NCBI GenBank assembly: GCA_016987375.1
Contig: PJRA01000401.1
Coordinates: 1,268,747-1,302,135 of the forward strand
Direction of reading: 5' to 3'
Source: Brachionus koreanus
Lineage: Eukaryota > Rotifera > Eurotatoria > Ploima > Brachionidae
Length of the DNA stretch: 33,389 nucleotides
The notes under the pieces were generated by a model. The model did no database searches, was not told where the DNA came from, and saw nothing but the letters and a program-made list of their open reading frames with translations. The translations under genes were made by a program, and so were the position numbers. Numbering within the stretch: the first letter of the stretch is position 1; each line of letters opens with the position of its first letter. Shown in pieces: positions 11,900-22,576 of this stretch.

Positions 11900-12469
11900 T
11901 CAAAAAAAAATATTTAAAAAATATTTATTCATATAACACATACAAATTAGTGGAGTAAAAATTAAAAAAAAAATGTAATTGTTTTAACTTTGTTTCGATT
12001 CGCGCTTAACCAATTTTGTCTTTGAACTAGTAATTTTTTTTTTATTTTCAAAACAATCTTTTTCAAAAATGTGTTCATATTTTGTAAAATCAACATAATC
12101 AATCTTAGTCCCTTCTTCGTGTTCAGGTTCTTCATCTGAGCCTTCATCTAAGTCATATTCAGAAATAGGGTCATTTATTGTCTCCATTTCTTCTTAAAAA
12201 TAATTATCAATGCTATCATTATTCTCATAATCATTATCATTTTCATTAGAGACTTCCGATAAAGTATCGTCCGCATTTCTTAAAAGTTTTGAGCTTCTAA
12301 GGCAGCTTTTCTTCGGGACATGGTTCAAAAATTTATTTTTTATTAAAGGAATTAATTGAAATTAAGTACATTTTGGATTTAAAAGCATAACTAGCTTTGT
12401 AATTAATTTATTTTACAAAAAAATAGACATTATTTTTGAAGGGTCCAAAAAAACTCTCTTCGGGTTTAA
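11900..12469 (-). mobile_element. DNA-transposon remnant X, 5' end plus short ORF (piggyBac-like?)
   Basis: Read on the minus strand the element begins after a TTAA (12466-12469) with a terminal motif ACCCGAAGAGAG followed by seven T and GGACCC. Then comes a leader and an ATG at about 12324 opening MSRRKAALEAQ. A frameshift and a stop interrupt an acidic run (RNADDTLSEVSNENDNDYE). The frame resumes at 12187 as METINDPISEYDLDEGSDEE and ends at 11984 with a basic tail. Acidic N-termini and TTAA targets are typical of piggyBac transposases, but the catalytic domain is absent, so the class is inference. The 3' part (11930-12110) is repeated at 20525-20690. The 5' part is repeated, inverted, at 13356-13530. 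Confidence 0.5.
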
Positions 12470-12635
12470 CGTATACATTTCTTTTAGCATGAAAATAAAA
12501 TTATTTTGTAATCAAAATTAATTATTCATAATATTTTAAATATTTTTAAATGTTTTAAAGACTGAACCTACCAACACTGCCAATTATTCTAAACTAGTCC
12601 TTTATTATATTGCCGTGTTTTTTTCACTTTTTAAG

Positions 12636-12760
12636 AGAACCTTGATTCTAAGGACATAAAAATCAAGCAGTTTTTTATCAATTACTATTTCCATCCTTAC
12701 AGTGAACAAGAGTTTTTTGATTGCAAGGACAGAAATAGTTATCAGTTAAATAAACAATAG
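12636..12760 (+). CDS. Possible terminal exon between two transposon ends
   Basis: After a pyrimidine-rich stretch and AAG there is a 41-codon open frame including SKDIKIKQFFINYYFHPYSE and EQEFFDCKDRNSYQLNKQ, ending in TAG. Composition is protein-like, but no partner exon can be assigned. Near-direct repeats (CTAAGGACATAAA and GCAAGGACAGAAA) at its two ends may simply be sequence drift. It could be internal sequence of an older element. Confidence 0.18.
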
Positions 12761-13355
12761 AAAGTTAAAAATTTTAGATTTAGTTACATAGGTATTTTTT
12801 TCTGAAAATTAATTAAAGTTTTTTAAGAATTAAAATAAGATAATTATTTTTTAAAAGCTATTTTATAAAATTTTATTTCTATCAAAAGATATTTAAGTTT
12901 TGGTGTTAGCAAATTTTAAATTTCAAAAGTAATTTATATAAATAAATCAAAATTTTGATAACAATAAGCATTATAGATAAAATCAAATTAAATTAAAGAA
13001 TAAATTTAAAAAATTAAAATTACTAAAACGACTATTGCTTCAAATATTCCGAATTAGATCTCGGATTCAGATTTTGATATTGAAATGAATAATGGTACTG
13101 ATCATTTATACTTTCAATTTTTTACTTGCACATTATTTTAAATGAATCTATTTATTTTCATTTTTTTTCAAATCCATTTTGGTTTTTTCGACCCTTTTTG
13201 GTACTTCTGTTGTTTATTGCTTATTAAGTTTGATAATTTTTAGCAATTATTTTTTTACTATAAAAACTAAAATTAAAAAATTTTATAATTAATTAATTTT
13301 TATTCCAAAATTTCTTTTATTTTCATACGAGAAAAAAAATGAATAATTTACAAAA

Positions 13356-13530
13356 ACCCAGAGAGGTTTTTTTCGACCCTCCAAAAATAATCATTTTTTA
13401 TAAAATAAAATAAAGAAATGCCAAACTATGCTTTTGATTCAAAACTCTATTTAACTTAAACTCAAATGTATACCAGATAATGAAGACTTTGAAGAAGATG
13501 AAACTAATATTGATAAAACTTATCATGATT
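13356..13530 (+). mobile_element. DNA-transposon remnant Y, 5' end, inverted relative to X
   Basis: The plus strand starts ACCCAGAGAGG, seven T, then CGACCCTCCAAAAATAAT. This matches the X terminus, and the similarity runs on inward for about 100 nt (shared segments TTTATTTTA and CAAAAGCATA in the opposite orientation). At about 13470-13525 an acidic frame (PDNEDFEEDETNIDK) corresponds to the acidic leader of X. No TTAA adjoins the outer end here (TTTACAAAA instead). A second GGTTTTTTAGACC motif at 13574-13586 lies inside. Confidence 0.45.
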
Positions 13531-13586
13531 TTTGACTTGTCCTCTCTAAATTTCATCAAAATTAAATTAAAGTGGTTTTTTAGACC

Positions 13587-14066
13587 ATTTTCGTATTTAA
13601 CGTACAAAAAAAATTCGGTCTTTAAGTGTTTATAAAAATACTAATTTGATTTTTTGGTTTTAAAAAATACGTAGATTTCTAGTTAATGTAAATCTTTTCT
13701 GTAAACGATTCAAGATTCAACAAACATTTGTATTTTTATATTCAACAATCATACTGTATTTTTTTCTAAAAAATAATGACAACTTTCATCCCCCATTAAA
13801 TTAAATGAAATGAAATTAAAAAATTAAAAAAGTATTAAAAAATTTGAAAATCTGGTTTCTTTGATAAAGGTTTTAGTTCTATTTAAATAATGACATTATT
13901 TTGAAATAAATATTTGATATTTTTAAATTTTACTTATTTTATTTGGATCGAAAATAAAATTAATATCTAGAATTACTGTTGAAAATTCAAAAAACAAAGC
14001 CATAAAACTCAATTTAATTTAATATTTAGCATTTCAATTGTAAAATAGCTTCTTAAAAAAAAGACA
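13587..14066. other. Intergenic, no feature seen
   Basis: A/T-rich sequence. Any inner part of remnant Y has lost coding potential. The 3' UTR of the small membrane-protein gene probably occupies the right edge. Confidence 0.35.
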
Positions 14067-14255
14067 TCATTTAAAGCTAACTCTGTTGTCTTTTTTGATT
14101 GCATGATATCGTTTTTTTATTACATTCCATCCTGTTTTAAATATGTAACCGTAGGCAAAAAGCAAAATATAATGAACAATTGCTAAAAGACTGATGTATA
14201 AAAAAGCATAGTCAAAATAATGCTCAATGTGTTGAATTGATTTTTCATTAACCAT
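14067..14255 (-). CDS. 62-aa single-span small membrane protein
   Basis: The first ATG gives MVNEKSIQHIEHYFDYAFLY, followed by a hydrophobic helix (about residues 17-39, ISLLAIVHYILLFAYGYIF) and a basic tail (KTGWNVIKKRYHAIKKDNR) ending at TGA. Short acidic/polar N-terminus, one span and Lys/Arg-rich C-terminus is the pattern of small integral membrane proteins, with the basic side predicted cytosolic. Codons such as GCC TAC GGT TAC and TGG are unlike the local noise. I do not recognise a family. The alternative is a final exon of a longer gene whose upstream exon is not visible. Confidence 0.45.
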   Translation of the reverse strand: MVNEKSIQHIEHYFDYAFLYISLLAIVHYILLFAYGYIFKTGWNVIKKRYHAIKKDNRVSFK

Positions 14256-15479
14256 TTTTAAAAAAGTTTTCAAGAAAAAAATTGAAATTTATTTTTGTTA
14301 CTAGGAAAAAAAGCTCCTAATCATGTGAAATTGATTTTTGAAATTAAATGTCGCATTGATTAAACAATGCAATAATACTATTATGAAATAAATGCTCAAG
14401 TTAAATTCAAATATTTGCTATATTTTAAAATTTTGAATTTACTCTTGGGGAGCTTAATTAAATTAGAAAAAAATAATTTTTCCTTTTCACTTAATCCAAG
14501 TAATAAAAAAAAATTTTGAATAGTTATTATTTTTATATTAGCCTTTTGTCAAAAAAACAAAAGTTATTTTTTTTAGCTCCCTCTTTTTTTTCTAGTATCA
14601 CTAAAGGTAAATATGAAATACAATAGGAGTATCGAGATAACAGAATTTTTTATTTTAATAAGAATAAAAAAAGATTGTGTGATGTTTTTTAAATAATCGA
14701 AATTTTATGATTATGTCAATTTTTCAGGTCTTGTTATTCAAATTTTGAAGCGATAACATCTCTTTTAAGCAAGCCATGATTAATAATTTAATAATCTAGG
14801 CATGCTCAATAAAAAAAAAGTTTAAATTAAAATTTTTCTAAATTCTGTTTTTTAGGGAAGTAATTTTTTTTTGAATATTAAAAATTTTCGCTTATAATAA
14901 TTATTTTTTGAATTCTTAACATAATTCTGCCACTTTTACTTTCATTCTTAAAGAAAAAAAATTAATTTTTAAAATCATGAAAAAAGAATAATCTTAAAAA
15001 TAAAAATTTATTTTCAAATTCAATCAAAAAGACAAATAATGTTTCTATTTTCAAATTTTTTTCCAAATTTCGGACGATTATTCTCTAATAAATGAATAAT
15101 TAGAAATTTTAATTAATTTGTGCTTTATCTGTTTTATTTTAATTAGCTTTGAAAAAAAAAAAAAAACAAAAAAAAATTTATTTTAAATTAAAAAAAAATA
15201 AATTCTTTTCATTTTAGTTGTAGCAATCAATTTAAGACGTAGTTTTTATTCAAAAACAATTTAAAGACATGAAAAAAACATTTTATTTTAAATTTTAAAA
15301 GTAGTTTGAAAACTTTAAAATTGATTAGGTTGAAAAAAAATGCTTATTTTTTTTAAGCTAAGAATAAAATTAAAAAATCGATAAATATATAGTTAACTAA
15401 ATTGAAGCCCATATTTCAACATAATCTTGTATAACAAAGTACTTAACCTAAATTTTAGAAAATTTTTGTAATTTTAGAG
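14256..15479. other. Intergenic region before the SLC44 gene
   Basis: About 1.2 kb of A/T-rich DNA with long A runs (near 15148-15176) and no supported frame. It ends TTTTGTAATTTTAG followed by AG and the ATG of SLC44. That is a good 3' splice site 2 nt before the start, so a 5' UTR intron or a spliced-leader acceptor is possible. Confidence 0.4.
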
Positions 15480-18400
15480 ATGACTAAGAAAATAAGTCCA
15501 GTCGAAGAATTCGACTCGGTGCCGACACAACGCTCTCAGTCTGCCATAATGAGAGATTATTATGAAAACGAAATTAAGAAAAAGAGAAAAAACTGCACCG
15601 ACATATTTTGCCTAATCTTGTTCATAATATTCATAGTAGTTCAAGCAGCCTTGTCGTTCTTGATCTATTTCAGCGGTGGTGATCCAAAAAATGTCCTTTT
15701 GCCGAGAGATTCATCTGGAAATTTGTGCACAGAGCCCACAAATAATCTATTCTATTTTAGCATTATAGAGTGTATAGGCATAAATACCCTTCTGACTGGC
15801 TGTTCTTCTCCTACGATTTGTGTTCAAGAGTGCCCGTCTTCTTACTATTTCTACAAAATTGAGTCTCACAGACAAGTGCTCTTTGACAAATACTGCAGAA
15901 GGGATCTGCTACTAAACAAATATTCTGGATCAATACCTAGTAGTGTTGATGAGACTACTTTTCTTGATTTGGCCAAGAATAAAATATGCCCTTTGTATAC
16001 CATTCCTTACAAGTCTTTCTATGGTCGATGCATACCAGCTATAGCTAGTGCAATTCTAGATTCAACAGAAAATATAGTTGTAAATGACACTAGCTCAGGA
16101 CAATCTTTTCAAATTAATGATTTGAATCAAGATCTAAATTACAATCTAATTAAACAGGGGACTGAAAAACTGTTCGAATTGATGAATGTTAAAAATTTTG
16201 GTAAGTTTTTTTTTTTTAATTTTTATTTTTTCTTTCCTAAATTTGACTTATAAATTAAAATTATCGAATTTTTGAAAAAGTCAAGAAGCGCTAGCTCTTT
16301 TATTTTGGTTTATTTGAGTTTGACTTGTAATAGAATGGTAAAGAAGTATGATTTTGAATAAATTTAAGCAATATTTTTTTTTCTATCAGGGATAAATAAT
16401 ATCTGAAATGATTGAAAAGTTGATCTATTCATTTCTTATTCTAATTAAAATAAATTTGTTTTCTAAGTTTTTTCAATTTTTTTTTAAATGTTAAAAAGTC
16501 ATGATTTTTAAGCGCATTTATTGTGAAATTCAAATATACAAACAAAACAAAAAATTTTTCGTTTTTTGATAAATTAAAATTTACTAGAATAAAATATTTA
16601 AAAAAAATGCTTAAAAAAAATGCAAAATACTTTGTTTTTAACTCAACAAAAAATATTTTAAAAAAGGTGAATGTTGCACTTTTTTTAAAAACATTTTTGT
16701 TTTTAGTAAATTTTAATTTATCAAAAAAGGAAGAATTTTTGTTCCATTTATATTTGATTTTAAACATATTGAATTTAAAAATTCATTTAGCCCACCAAAT
16801 TTTAAATAAAAAAATTGAACCCCTTCCCAGTTCAAAATGTATTGAGCTTAGTAAAAAATACTCTAAATCAGAATTTTTTTATCAAAAAGCGCTTAGAATG
16901 GGAGTTTGTTAATGATAGTAAATATTTTTTGAATTCATATTTAAAAACTTGTAGTTGCAAATATTATCTGAAGAACAAGGTGTGTGCTCATTTACTTGCA
17001 GTGGAAAGCTTGAAAAACAAGACAGAATTTGTTAATAAGCAAAAACGTGGTCGACCTAAAAATGCTTTAGTAAAGTTATAAATTTTATATTTAATAATAA
17101 CTTGGTAATACTTTAAATTTGATTTTAAAATTAATAAAATGTAGATTCTAAGATTAAGGTTTTATTTAATTTTTTATTGATGCGTTAGTCAAACTATACG
17201 GTAAATAATTTTAGCAATGCACTATCAAGAAATCTTTTTTTATTTTTATTTTTTGTTTGCTGAATTATTTAAGTCTTTTTAAGTCAAGATGTGCTTTATC
17301 AGAATTTTGAAGCGTCTAGTTTATGAGATACGTGGCAAGTATAATTCTTAGTTATCTTTGTGCATCAGTTGATAAGCTGATGACTGAGTGATATTTTAAG
17401 AATCAATAACTAAAGATTGATTGTCTTCTATTTAATTCGGTATGATATTTAGATCCTTAAAGAATAGTAATAAAGAAAACTAATTTCTTGTTTAAATATC
17501 ACTAAATTATAACGAATGGCCACTATTAGCCTAGCACAAAAATTAAGAAAAAGGAAAAAAACAAAGAAAAATGAGAGCTAAATTTTTTTTGAAAATAAGC
17601 AGTTTTCACTGTGATTTTATAATAGAAATTGAACCAGCTTACACTGTTTCAATTTCGAATATAAAATTCAAATATAAATGCACAAACATATATCCTGTAA
17701 AAATGTATTGTAGATATTTAAAGGACTACAACAGATTCAGGGTAACATATATTTTCTATTACAAAAATTCTTTATTTAGTTTTTTAGCAATAATGAGTAA
17801 ATTTTTATCAAATTTTTTGGAATATGATGTATCATAAATTAAATCATGTTAGCTTAAATAAATTAAGTTTAAGTTTTATTTAAGATAAAATGATTTTTTT
17901 TTGTATTAATTTGAATTGGCGTATGCTAATTCATTAACCAAAATTACTTATTTTTCACCAGTTTTATTTAATTAATATAAATTTGCAATTTTTTTTATAA
18001 AATTACTAGATTGATATAAAAATACAGATCTATGTTTAAAATCAAGTTTACAACTTGTTTTTCTAAATTTTAACTAAATTAAAAAAAATAAGACGCTTTG
18101 ACAGGCTCAAAGAAAAAACAATATAAATAAAATAAAATTTTAGCTGAATGGTTAAAAGATAATTTTAAGCTAATTGATGTCAATATCAAAAAACATCCGC
18201 ATTGTTGCAAGAAATGTTGACAAGCTTTGTTCAAAATGCATAATAAAAAATATATTTTAAAAAAAGCCAAGTATTGAATTTATAAAGAATACTAATTACC
18301 ATAATTGTTTATTATTATTTTCAAATATAGAAATTTAGAATTGATATTTTTTATTGAATAAAAAAAATTCCGCTGGACAATCTAAAAGACCACACTTGTA

Positions 18401-20142
18401 ATACACTTTCACATACCATTTTAGTTTTTTTTAAATTGAATATACTATTTCCAAAAAATGGCTCAATGGCAAAGTTTTTAGATTAAAAAATGATTCAATT
18501 CATTTGGTGAATTTAATTATAATCCTCACAAATTTTGTTCTTTTTTTTTGTTGACATAAAATTTCTCAAAAAATTTGTAAAATAAATTAATTTCTGTGAA
18601 AAATCAAGTTTGCTTTAAAAATAATTCAAAATCGAATTATTTAATCAACTATTTTCTTTTTAAGTTCAATCATTGCTGGAAGATTTTGTCAGCTCAGTAG
18701 TATTGATAATTGTTCTTCTGCTTATATCAGCAGTCGCCAGTTTTATCTATATCATCACACTACGTTTCATTTTAAAGCCTTTAATTTACTTGACCCTAAT
18801 TGGATTAGTTGGAGCCCTTGGTTTTTCGGTCTATTACTGCATATCCAAATACCTTCAACTTAAAGACCAACAAGTAACTAGTAGTGTTGAACTAAGACCA
18901 GACGTAAACTATTACCTATCACTAAGCATAACTTGGCTAATAGCTGGAATAATTGCCGGAGTAATTTTGTTAATTGTGCTTTTACTTATATTGGTACTCA
19001 TTAAACGGTTACGCTTGGCCATTCAAATAATAAAAGAAGCAAGCCGAGCAGTAACTAGCATTTTCATTTCACTTTTGTTTCCAGTAATTCCGCTCTTTTT
19101 ACAGCTGGGATTTTTGGCCTATTTCATCGCCAACGCAGTCATTTTGGCATGTTCAGGCACCAATTTATTTCGAATTACTGGAAATGCATCTAATTTGACT
19201 TTGGGCAGCTCATGCGAACAAGGCTCATCGCCAGAATGCGTTTTTTACAAATATGGATTTGATGCAAACACAGCCTTTAATTCAGTGATCGGTTTTTTAA
19301 ATACTTATCAATGGGTTCCCCAGCTTTACAATTTATTTATGCTTTTTTGGGTCCAAGCATTCATTGTTGGTTTAAATCAAATGGTTTTAGCAGGATGCTT
19401 TGGTGATTGGTACTGGTCAAAATCAAAATCCTCTTGTATTTTGTTCAAAAGTCTAAAAGACACAATTGTGTATCATTTGGGTTCAATTGCATTTGGATCT
19501 TTGCTTATTGCTATTTGCAAATTTCTGAGAACTCTGATAACTTTAGTGGAAAGACGACTGAAATCGGCCACTGGCAATAACAGAGCAATAGGCTGTTGTA
19601 TAAAATTTATGAGCTGCTGCTGCAAATGCTGCTTGTGGTGTTTGGAAAAAGTGCTAAAGTTCATAAATAGAAATGCGTATATAATGATAGCTATTTATGG
19701 GCGAAATTTTTGCAAAAGTGCTCGAGATGCCATAAAACTTTTGGCCTCGAATCCACTACGAGCCTTGGTACTTGACCGAGTTACAGACTTTATACTCTTT
19801 CTAGGACGGCTTTTAATCACTGCCGGTGTCGGAGTGCTTGGATTTTTCTTTTTCTCAAAAGCTTTTGATATTCATCCAACTTTTCAGAAATATTTTGCCC
19901 CTGAATTACACTATTATTGGGTTCCTTTGGTCTGTGTTATCATTGGAGCCTATTTGATAACCAAGATTTTTTTCACAGTCTTCGAAATGGCTGTTGATAC
20001 AGTATTTTTATGTGCTATGAAAGACTTGAGCATCAATGATGGTTCTGAAGAAAAGCCATATGTTATGTCAACAAAATTACTCAAAATCTTAAGCGTAAAA
20101 AACAAAAAGCCAAAAGAAAAAAATGATAATGATAAATTTTGA
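15480..20142 (+). CDS. SLC44: Choline transporter-like protein (SLC44/CTL)
   Basis: Exons 15480-16200 and 18665-20142 join in phase 1 (GTAAGT donor, TTTTTAAG acceptor) to give 732 aa, the usual CTL length. The N-terminal cytosolic tail of about 38 aa is followed by the first span (41-64) and the family signature GDPKNVLLPRDSSGNLC (67-83). A large cysteine-rich extracellular loop with N-glycosylation sequons follows. Exon 2 carries the helix bundle with the hallmark stretches RNFCKSARDAIKLL, VLDRVTDFILFLGRLL and YYWVPLVCVIIGAYL, then FEMAVDTVFLCAMKDL and NDGSEEKPYVMS. SLC44 proteins move choline or ethanolamine across plasma and mitochondrial membranes for phospholipid synthesis. The single intron is 2464 nt, about forty times longer than the introns of neighbouring genes, and contains element relics. 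The ORF itself is intact. Confidence 0.94.
16469..16828. repeat. Long imperfect inverted repeat inside the SLC44 intron
   Basis: The left arm (about 16469-16640) and right arm (about 16660-16828) are reverse complements with gaps. The strongest block is a 25-nt identity, including TTTTTTGATAAATTAAAA, present at about 16563 and inverted near 16715. Because of this, opposite strands encode similar peptides (SFFDKLKFT and LVNFNLSK on each). The spacer is only about 20 nt, so the transcript could fold into one long hairpin. The right arm overlaps the start of the SWIM relic. Confidence 0.6.
16700..17081 (+). pseudogene. SWIM zinc-finger C-terminus of an element protein, frameshifted
   Basis: The frame at 16815-17081 ends with LKTCSCKYYLKNKVCAHLLA, a SWIM zinc finger (C-x-C-x8-C-x-H), followed by a basic RGRPKNALVKL tail and TAA. 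Upstream residues (IELSKKYSKSEFF) lie in another frame. The shift falls in a T run near 16875, so the copy is broken. SWIM fingers with a GRP tail close the transposase-like proteins of MULE-type elements, which is the likeliest origin. The N-terminal and catalytic parts are absent. It sits wholly in the SLC44 intron, in the sense direction. Confidence 0.6.
17082..18664. other. Remainder of the SLC44 intron
   Basis: Non-coding A/T-rich sequence. A short frame at 17516-17581 begins MATISLAQKLRKRKKTKKNE and stops. An 88-codon frame at 17571-17837 encodes a Phe/Tyr/Ile-rich peptide without recognised motifs. Both may be fragments of the SWIM element. The 3' splice site is at 18663-18664. Confidence 0.35.
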
Positions 20143-20459
20143 ATATTCAATTTTAAATTTTCAAAACCCGGTCCATTTTTTTATTTTTAAATAAATTTTT
20201 AATTTTTTATTGTTTTAATTATTTGAGTTAAAATAAAAATTTTTACAGAATAAAAAATAAATGAGCAATAATTTGACAAAGTTTTCTAAAATTTTTTATT
20301 AATTGAATAACTATATTCAACTAGAATTGACGAAATCTGAATTTTTTTTTTCTATTTAATTGAATTATTAATGTCATATACCGACTTATAGCTTTAATTT
20401 AATATATAATGTGACAATTGGATGTGAGAAAAAAAAATTTAACTTGTTTTTATTTATCA

Positions 20460-20735
20460 ATAAAAAAAGGTTGTCCCTAAAAAACCAATCTGGATCAAAA
20501 AAAGATAGTTAAACAAAATATTTACTAATATAACACATAAAAATTAATGGAGAAAAATTTTTTAAAAAATTTAATAGTTTGTTTCGTTTGGGGTTTAATC
20601 AATTTTTTTATATTTTCAAGACAATCTAAAAAACGAACACATTCTAAAATGTGTTCATATTTTGAAAAATCAACATTTAATGCACCATAAGGAACATTTA
20701 TAACTAACATTTCTCTTTTTACAAGTGAAATCAAA
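20460..20735 (-). repeat. Dispersed repeat, copy B (copy A at 11930-12110)
   Basis: The minus strand encodes NVDFSKYEHILECV and a lysine-rich end, matching YVDFTKYEHIFEKD at 12060-12115. The nucleotide blocks AAAATGTGTTCATATTTTG and ATATAACACATA are shared, and the non-coding downstream side is also similar, so the repeat is more than a protein match. The 5' acidic part of copy A is lacking. No terminal repeat is secure. Confidence 0.5.
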
Positions 20736-20799
20736 TTCTTTGTTCAATAAAACAAGAGACAAAAGTCGTTTATCTTTCTTTTTTTATAGGGCTTTTACA

Positions 20800-21068
20800 A
20801 AAAGGTAATTGATTAAAGTCGGAACCTAGAGTGACATTAGTTTCTAAAACTCCGGTTTCTAAAGAGTTGAATCTTCAATTTCTTTCAAATTGTCCCTCCA
20901 ATTTCTACCTGATTTATTTTTTTTTTTTTAACTTTAAATTAAATTAAGCTTTTTTTTATTCGTATTTAAAGGTTCATACACTCCAAGCTGAACGCCAATA
21001 ATATGAACACAATCCTTCTGTTCGATGCATGTGCAATGAACTTTTAAGCTTAATCTTACCATATAAAC
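20800..21068 (-). pseudogene. Second SWIM-finger relic, minus strand
   Basis: At 21068-20934 a frame of 44 codons reads VYMVRLSLKVHCTCIEQKDC then VHIIGVQLGVYEP. HCTC...KDCVH is a C-x-C-x5-C-x-H SWIM-type finger. Further along the strand (about 20915-20800) protein-like pieces SGRNWRDNLKEIEDSTL and VPTLINYLFVKAL continue but contain several stops. The finger spacing and flanks differ from the relic at 16.8-17.1 kb, so it is another element type or a very diverged member. Confidence 0.45.
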
Positions 21069-21312
21069 ATTAATAATAATAAGTTAAAGCAAGCAGGCTT
21101 GCGAAAATGTCTTAATAGGAAGACAACAATAGTAGCTACATACACCGAGAACCAGATTCGTGTACAAAGACATAATTGATATGAATAATACATATTAGGA
21201 CAAAGATAAACAATAAGTTGAATGAAATACAAAATGAGACAATTTTCAGGATAATTTAAAATTTTAATAATATAAAATACATTAGTTTGACCATATGTTT
21301 GATTAAGAGGAT

Positions 21313-22575
21313 TTATTCTTGTTGGATTTGTGTGTATCGTGTTAGTTTTTGAATTGACTTTCTGTTGAAATTTGAATTAATTCCCGAGGTAAACCATTCC
21401 ATTCGTTCACGATTCTATTTGTAAAGAAGTAAGTTCTTTGCAAGCAGTGAATTGAAGATTGACCAGAGATTCTTCTCAAGTGCCCTTTGATTTTCTGAGC
21501 AAGTCGAGCTTGGGACAAAGAGCTACATGACACAGGAGGTATTTTCCAACTTATCTGATTGATTCCTTAGCTGAGTTTGAAGAATTGAATCATGTCGCCT
21601 CATTTACGACGCTAGTTTTACTAAAAACACACAAGATAAAATTCATTTAGGAATAAATGTACCGAAAATAAAATAAAATAAATCACATAATATTAATATA
21701 TACAATATAAAAAATTGAACTTAATTTTAATATTGAACGAACCGCTGAATTTTGGATTACTTCTAATCTTTTTATATTAGTTTCTGAAAGAGAGTTAAGA
21801 CAAGGGAAAGAATAATCTAGAATAGATCCAATTAAAGACTTATAAAGGTTTCCTAAAGTTCTAAAGTCAAGGCCCCATTTTTTATTTGACAAGATTTTGA
21901 TTAAGTTTAGCCTTGAATTGCAACGTTCTTTAATTTCTTCTATCATTGAAGAAAAAGTTAGTTTAGAATCGAATTTAATACCTAGGAACTTTATTTCTTT
22001 TAGGGTTTCGATTTTATTCCCATAAATCCTTAAATTAAACATAGAACTTTCTTTGTTGTTTTTAGTAAAAATCATTGAGCAAGACTTTTCAACCGAAATT
22101 TTCATTTTCCACTTGAAAAGCCACTGTTCTAATTCAACTATGCACTTATTCATCTTACTTTCTATATAACCATTTTTTTATAAATAAAAAAAGTGACCAG
22201 ATCGTCTGCAAAGAGAAGTGAATATTCATTATTAGAGTTATTTCTTTTAGGAATATCATTAATAAATATACTAAATAATAAAGGACTAATAACTGATCCT
22301 TGAGGAACGCCAGCAGATATTTTGAATTCATCACTAGTGTGATAATTTATATTTACTTTAAATGTTCTACAGTTAAGAAATGATTTAATCCAATATATTA
22401 AATAGGCAGATATATTTATCTTTATCAGCTTGTAAATTATTCCCTCATGCCAAACCCTATCGAAAGCTTTCGAAATGTCAAAAAATAAGCAACATACTTT
22501 TTTCTTTCTATTAAATGATTCGACAACTTTTTGGATAAGGAAATGAAGATGATCATGATCTAAATATTGTTCCAC
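21313..22575 (-). mobile_element. 5'-truncated LINE, copy 2 (Jockey/CR1-like RT)
   Basis: Minus-strand ORF2 fragment. The segment 22575-22162 carries RT motifs LFFDISKAFDRVWHEG, SAGVPQGSVISPLLFSIFIN and LFADDLVTFF. After a frameshift, 22153-21683 carries the thumb/connection region (WLFKWKMKISVEKS, IKFLGIKFDSKL, VIQNSAVRSIL). A further frame (21533-21342) gives the C-terminal tail FTNRIVNEWNGLPREL...SQFKN. The catalytic pair in FADD is intact, but at least two frameshifts disable the protein. The N-terminal endonuclease and ORF1 are absent, as usual for 5' truncation. The 5' junction is at about 22575, where an unrelated plus-strand exon begins. Confidence 0.85.
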
Positions 22576-22576
22576 T

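Noticed and set aside
16441..16767. 108-codon minus-strand frame in the SLC44 intron
   Set aside because: Produced by the inverted duplication; low-complexity Phe/Lys/Asn content and no start context.
20473..20486. GTCCCTAAAAAACC as a transposon terminus
   Set aside because: Resembles the X/Y end motif, but its orientation does not fit the adjacent repeat copy.
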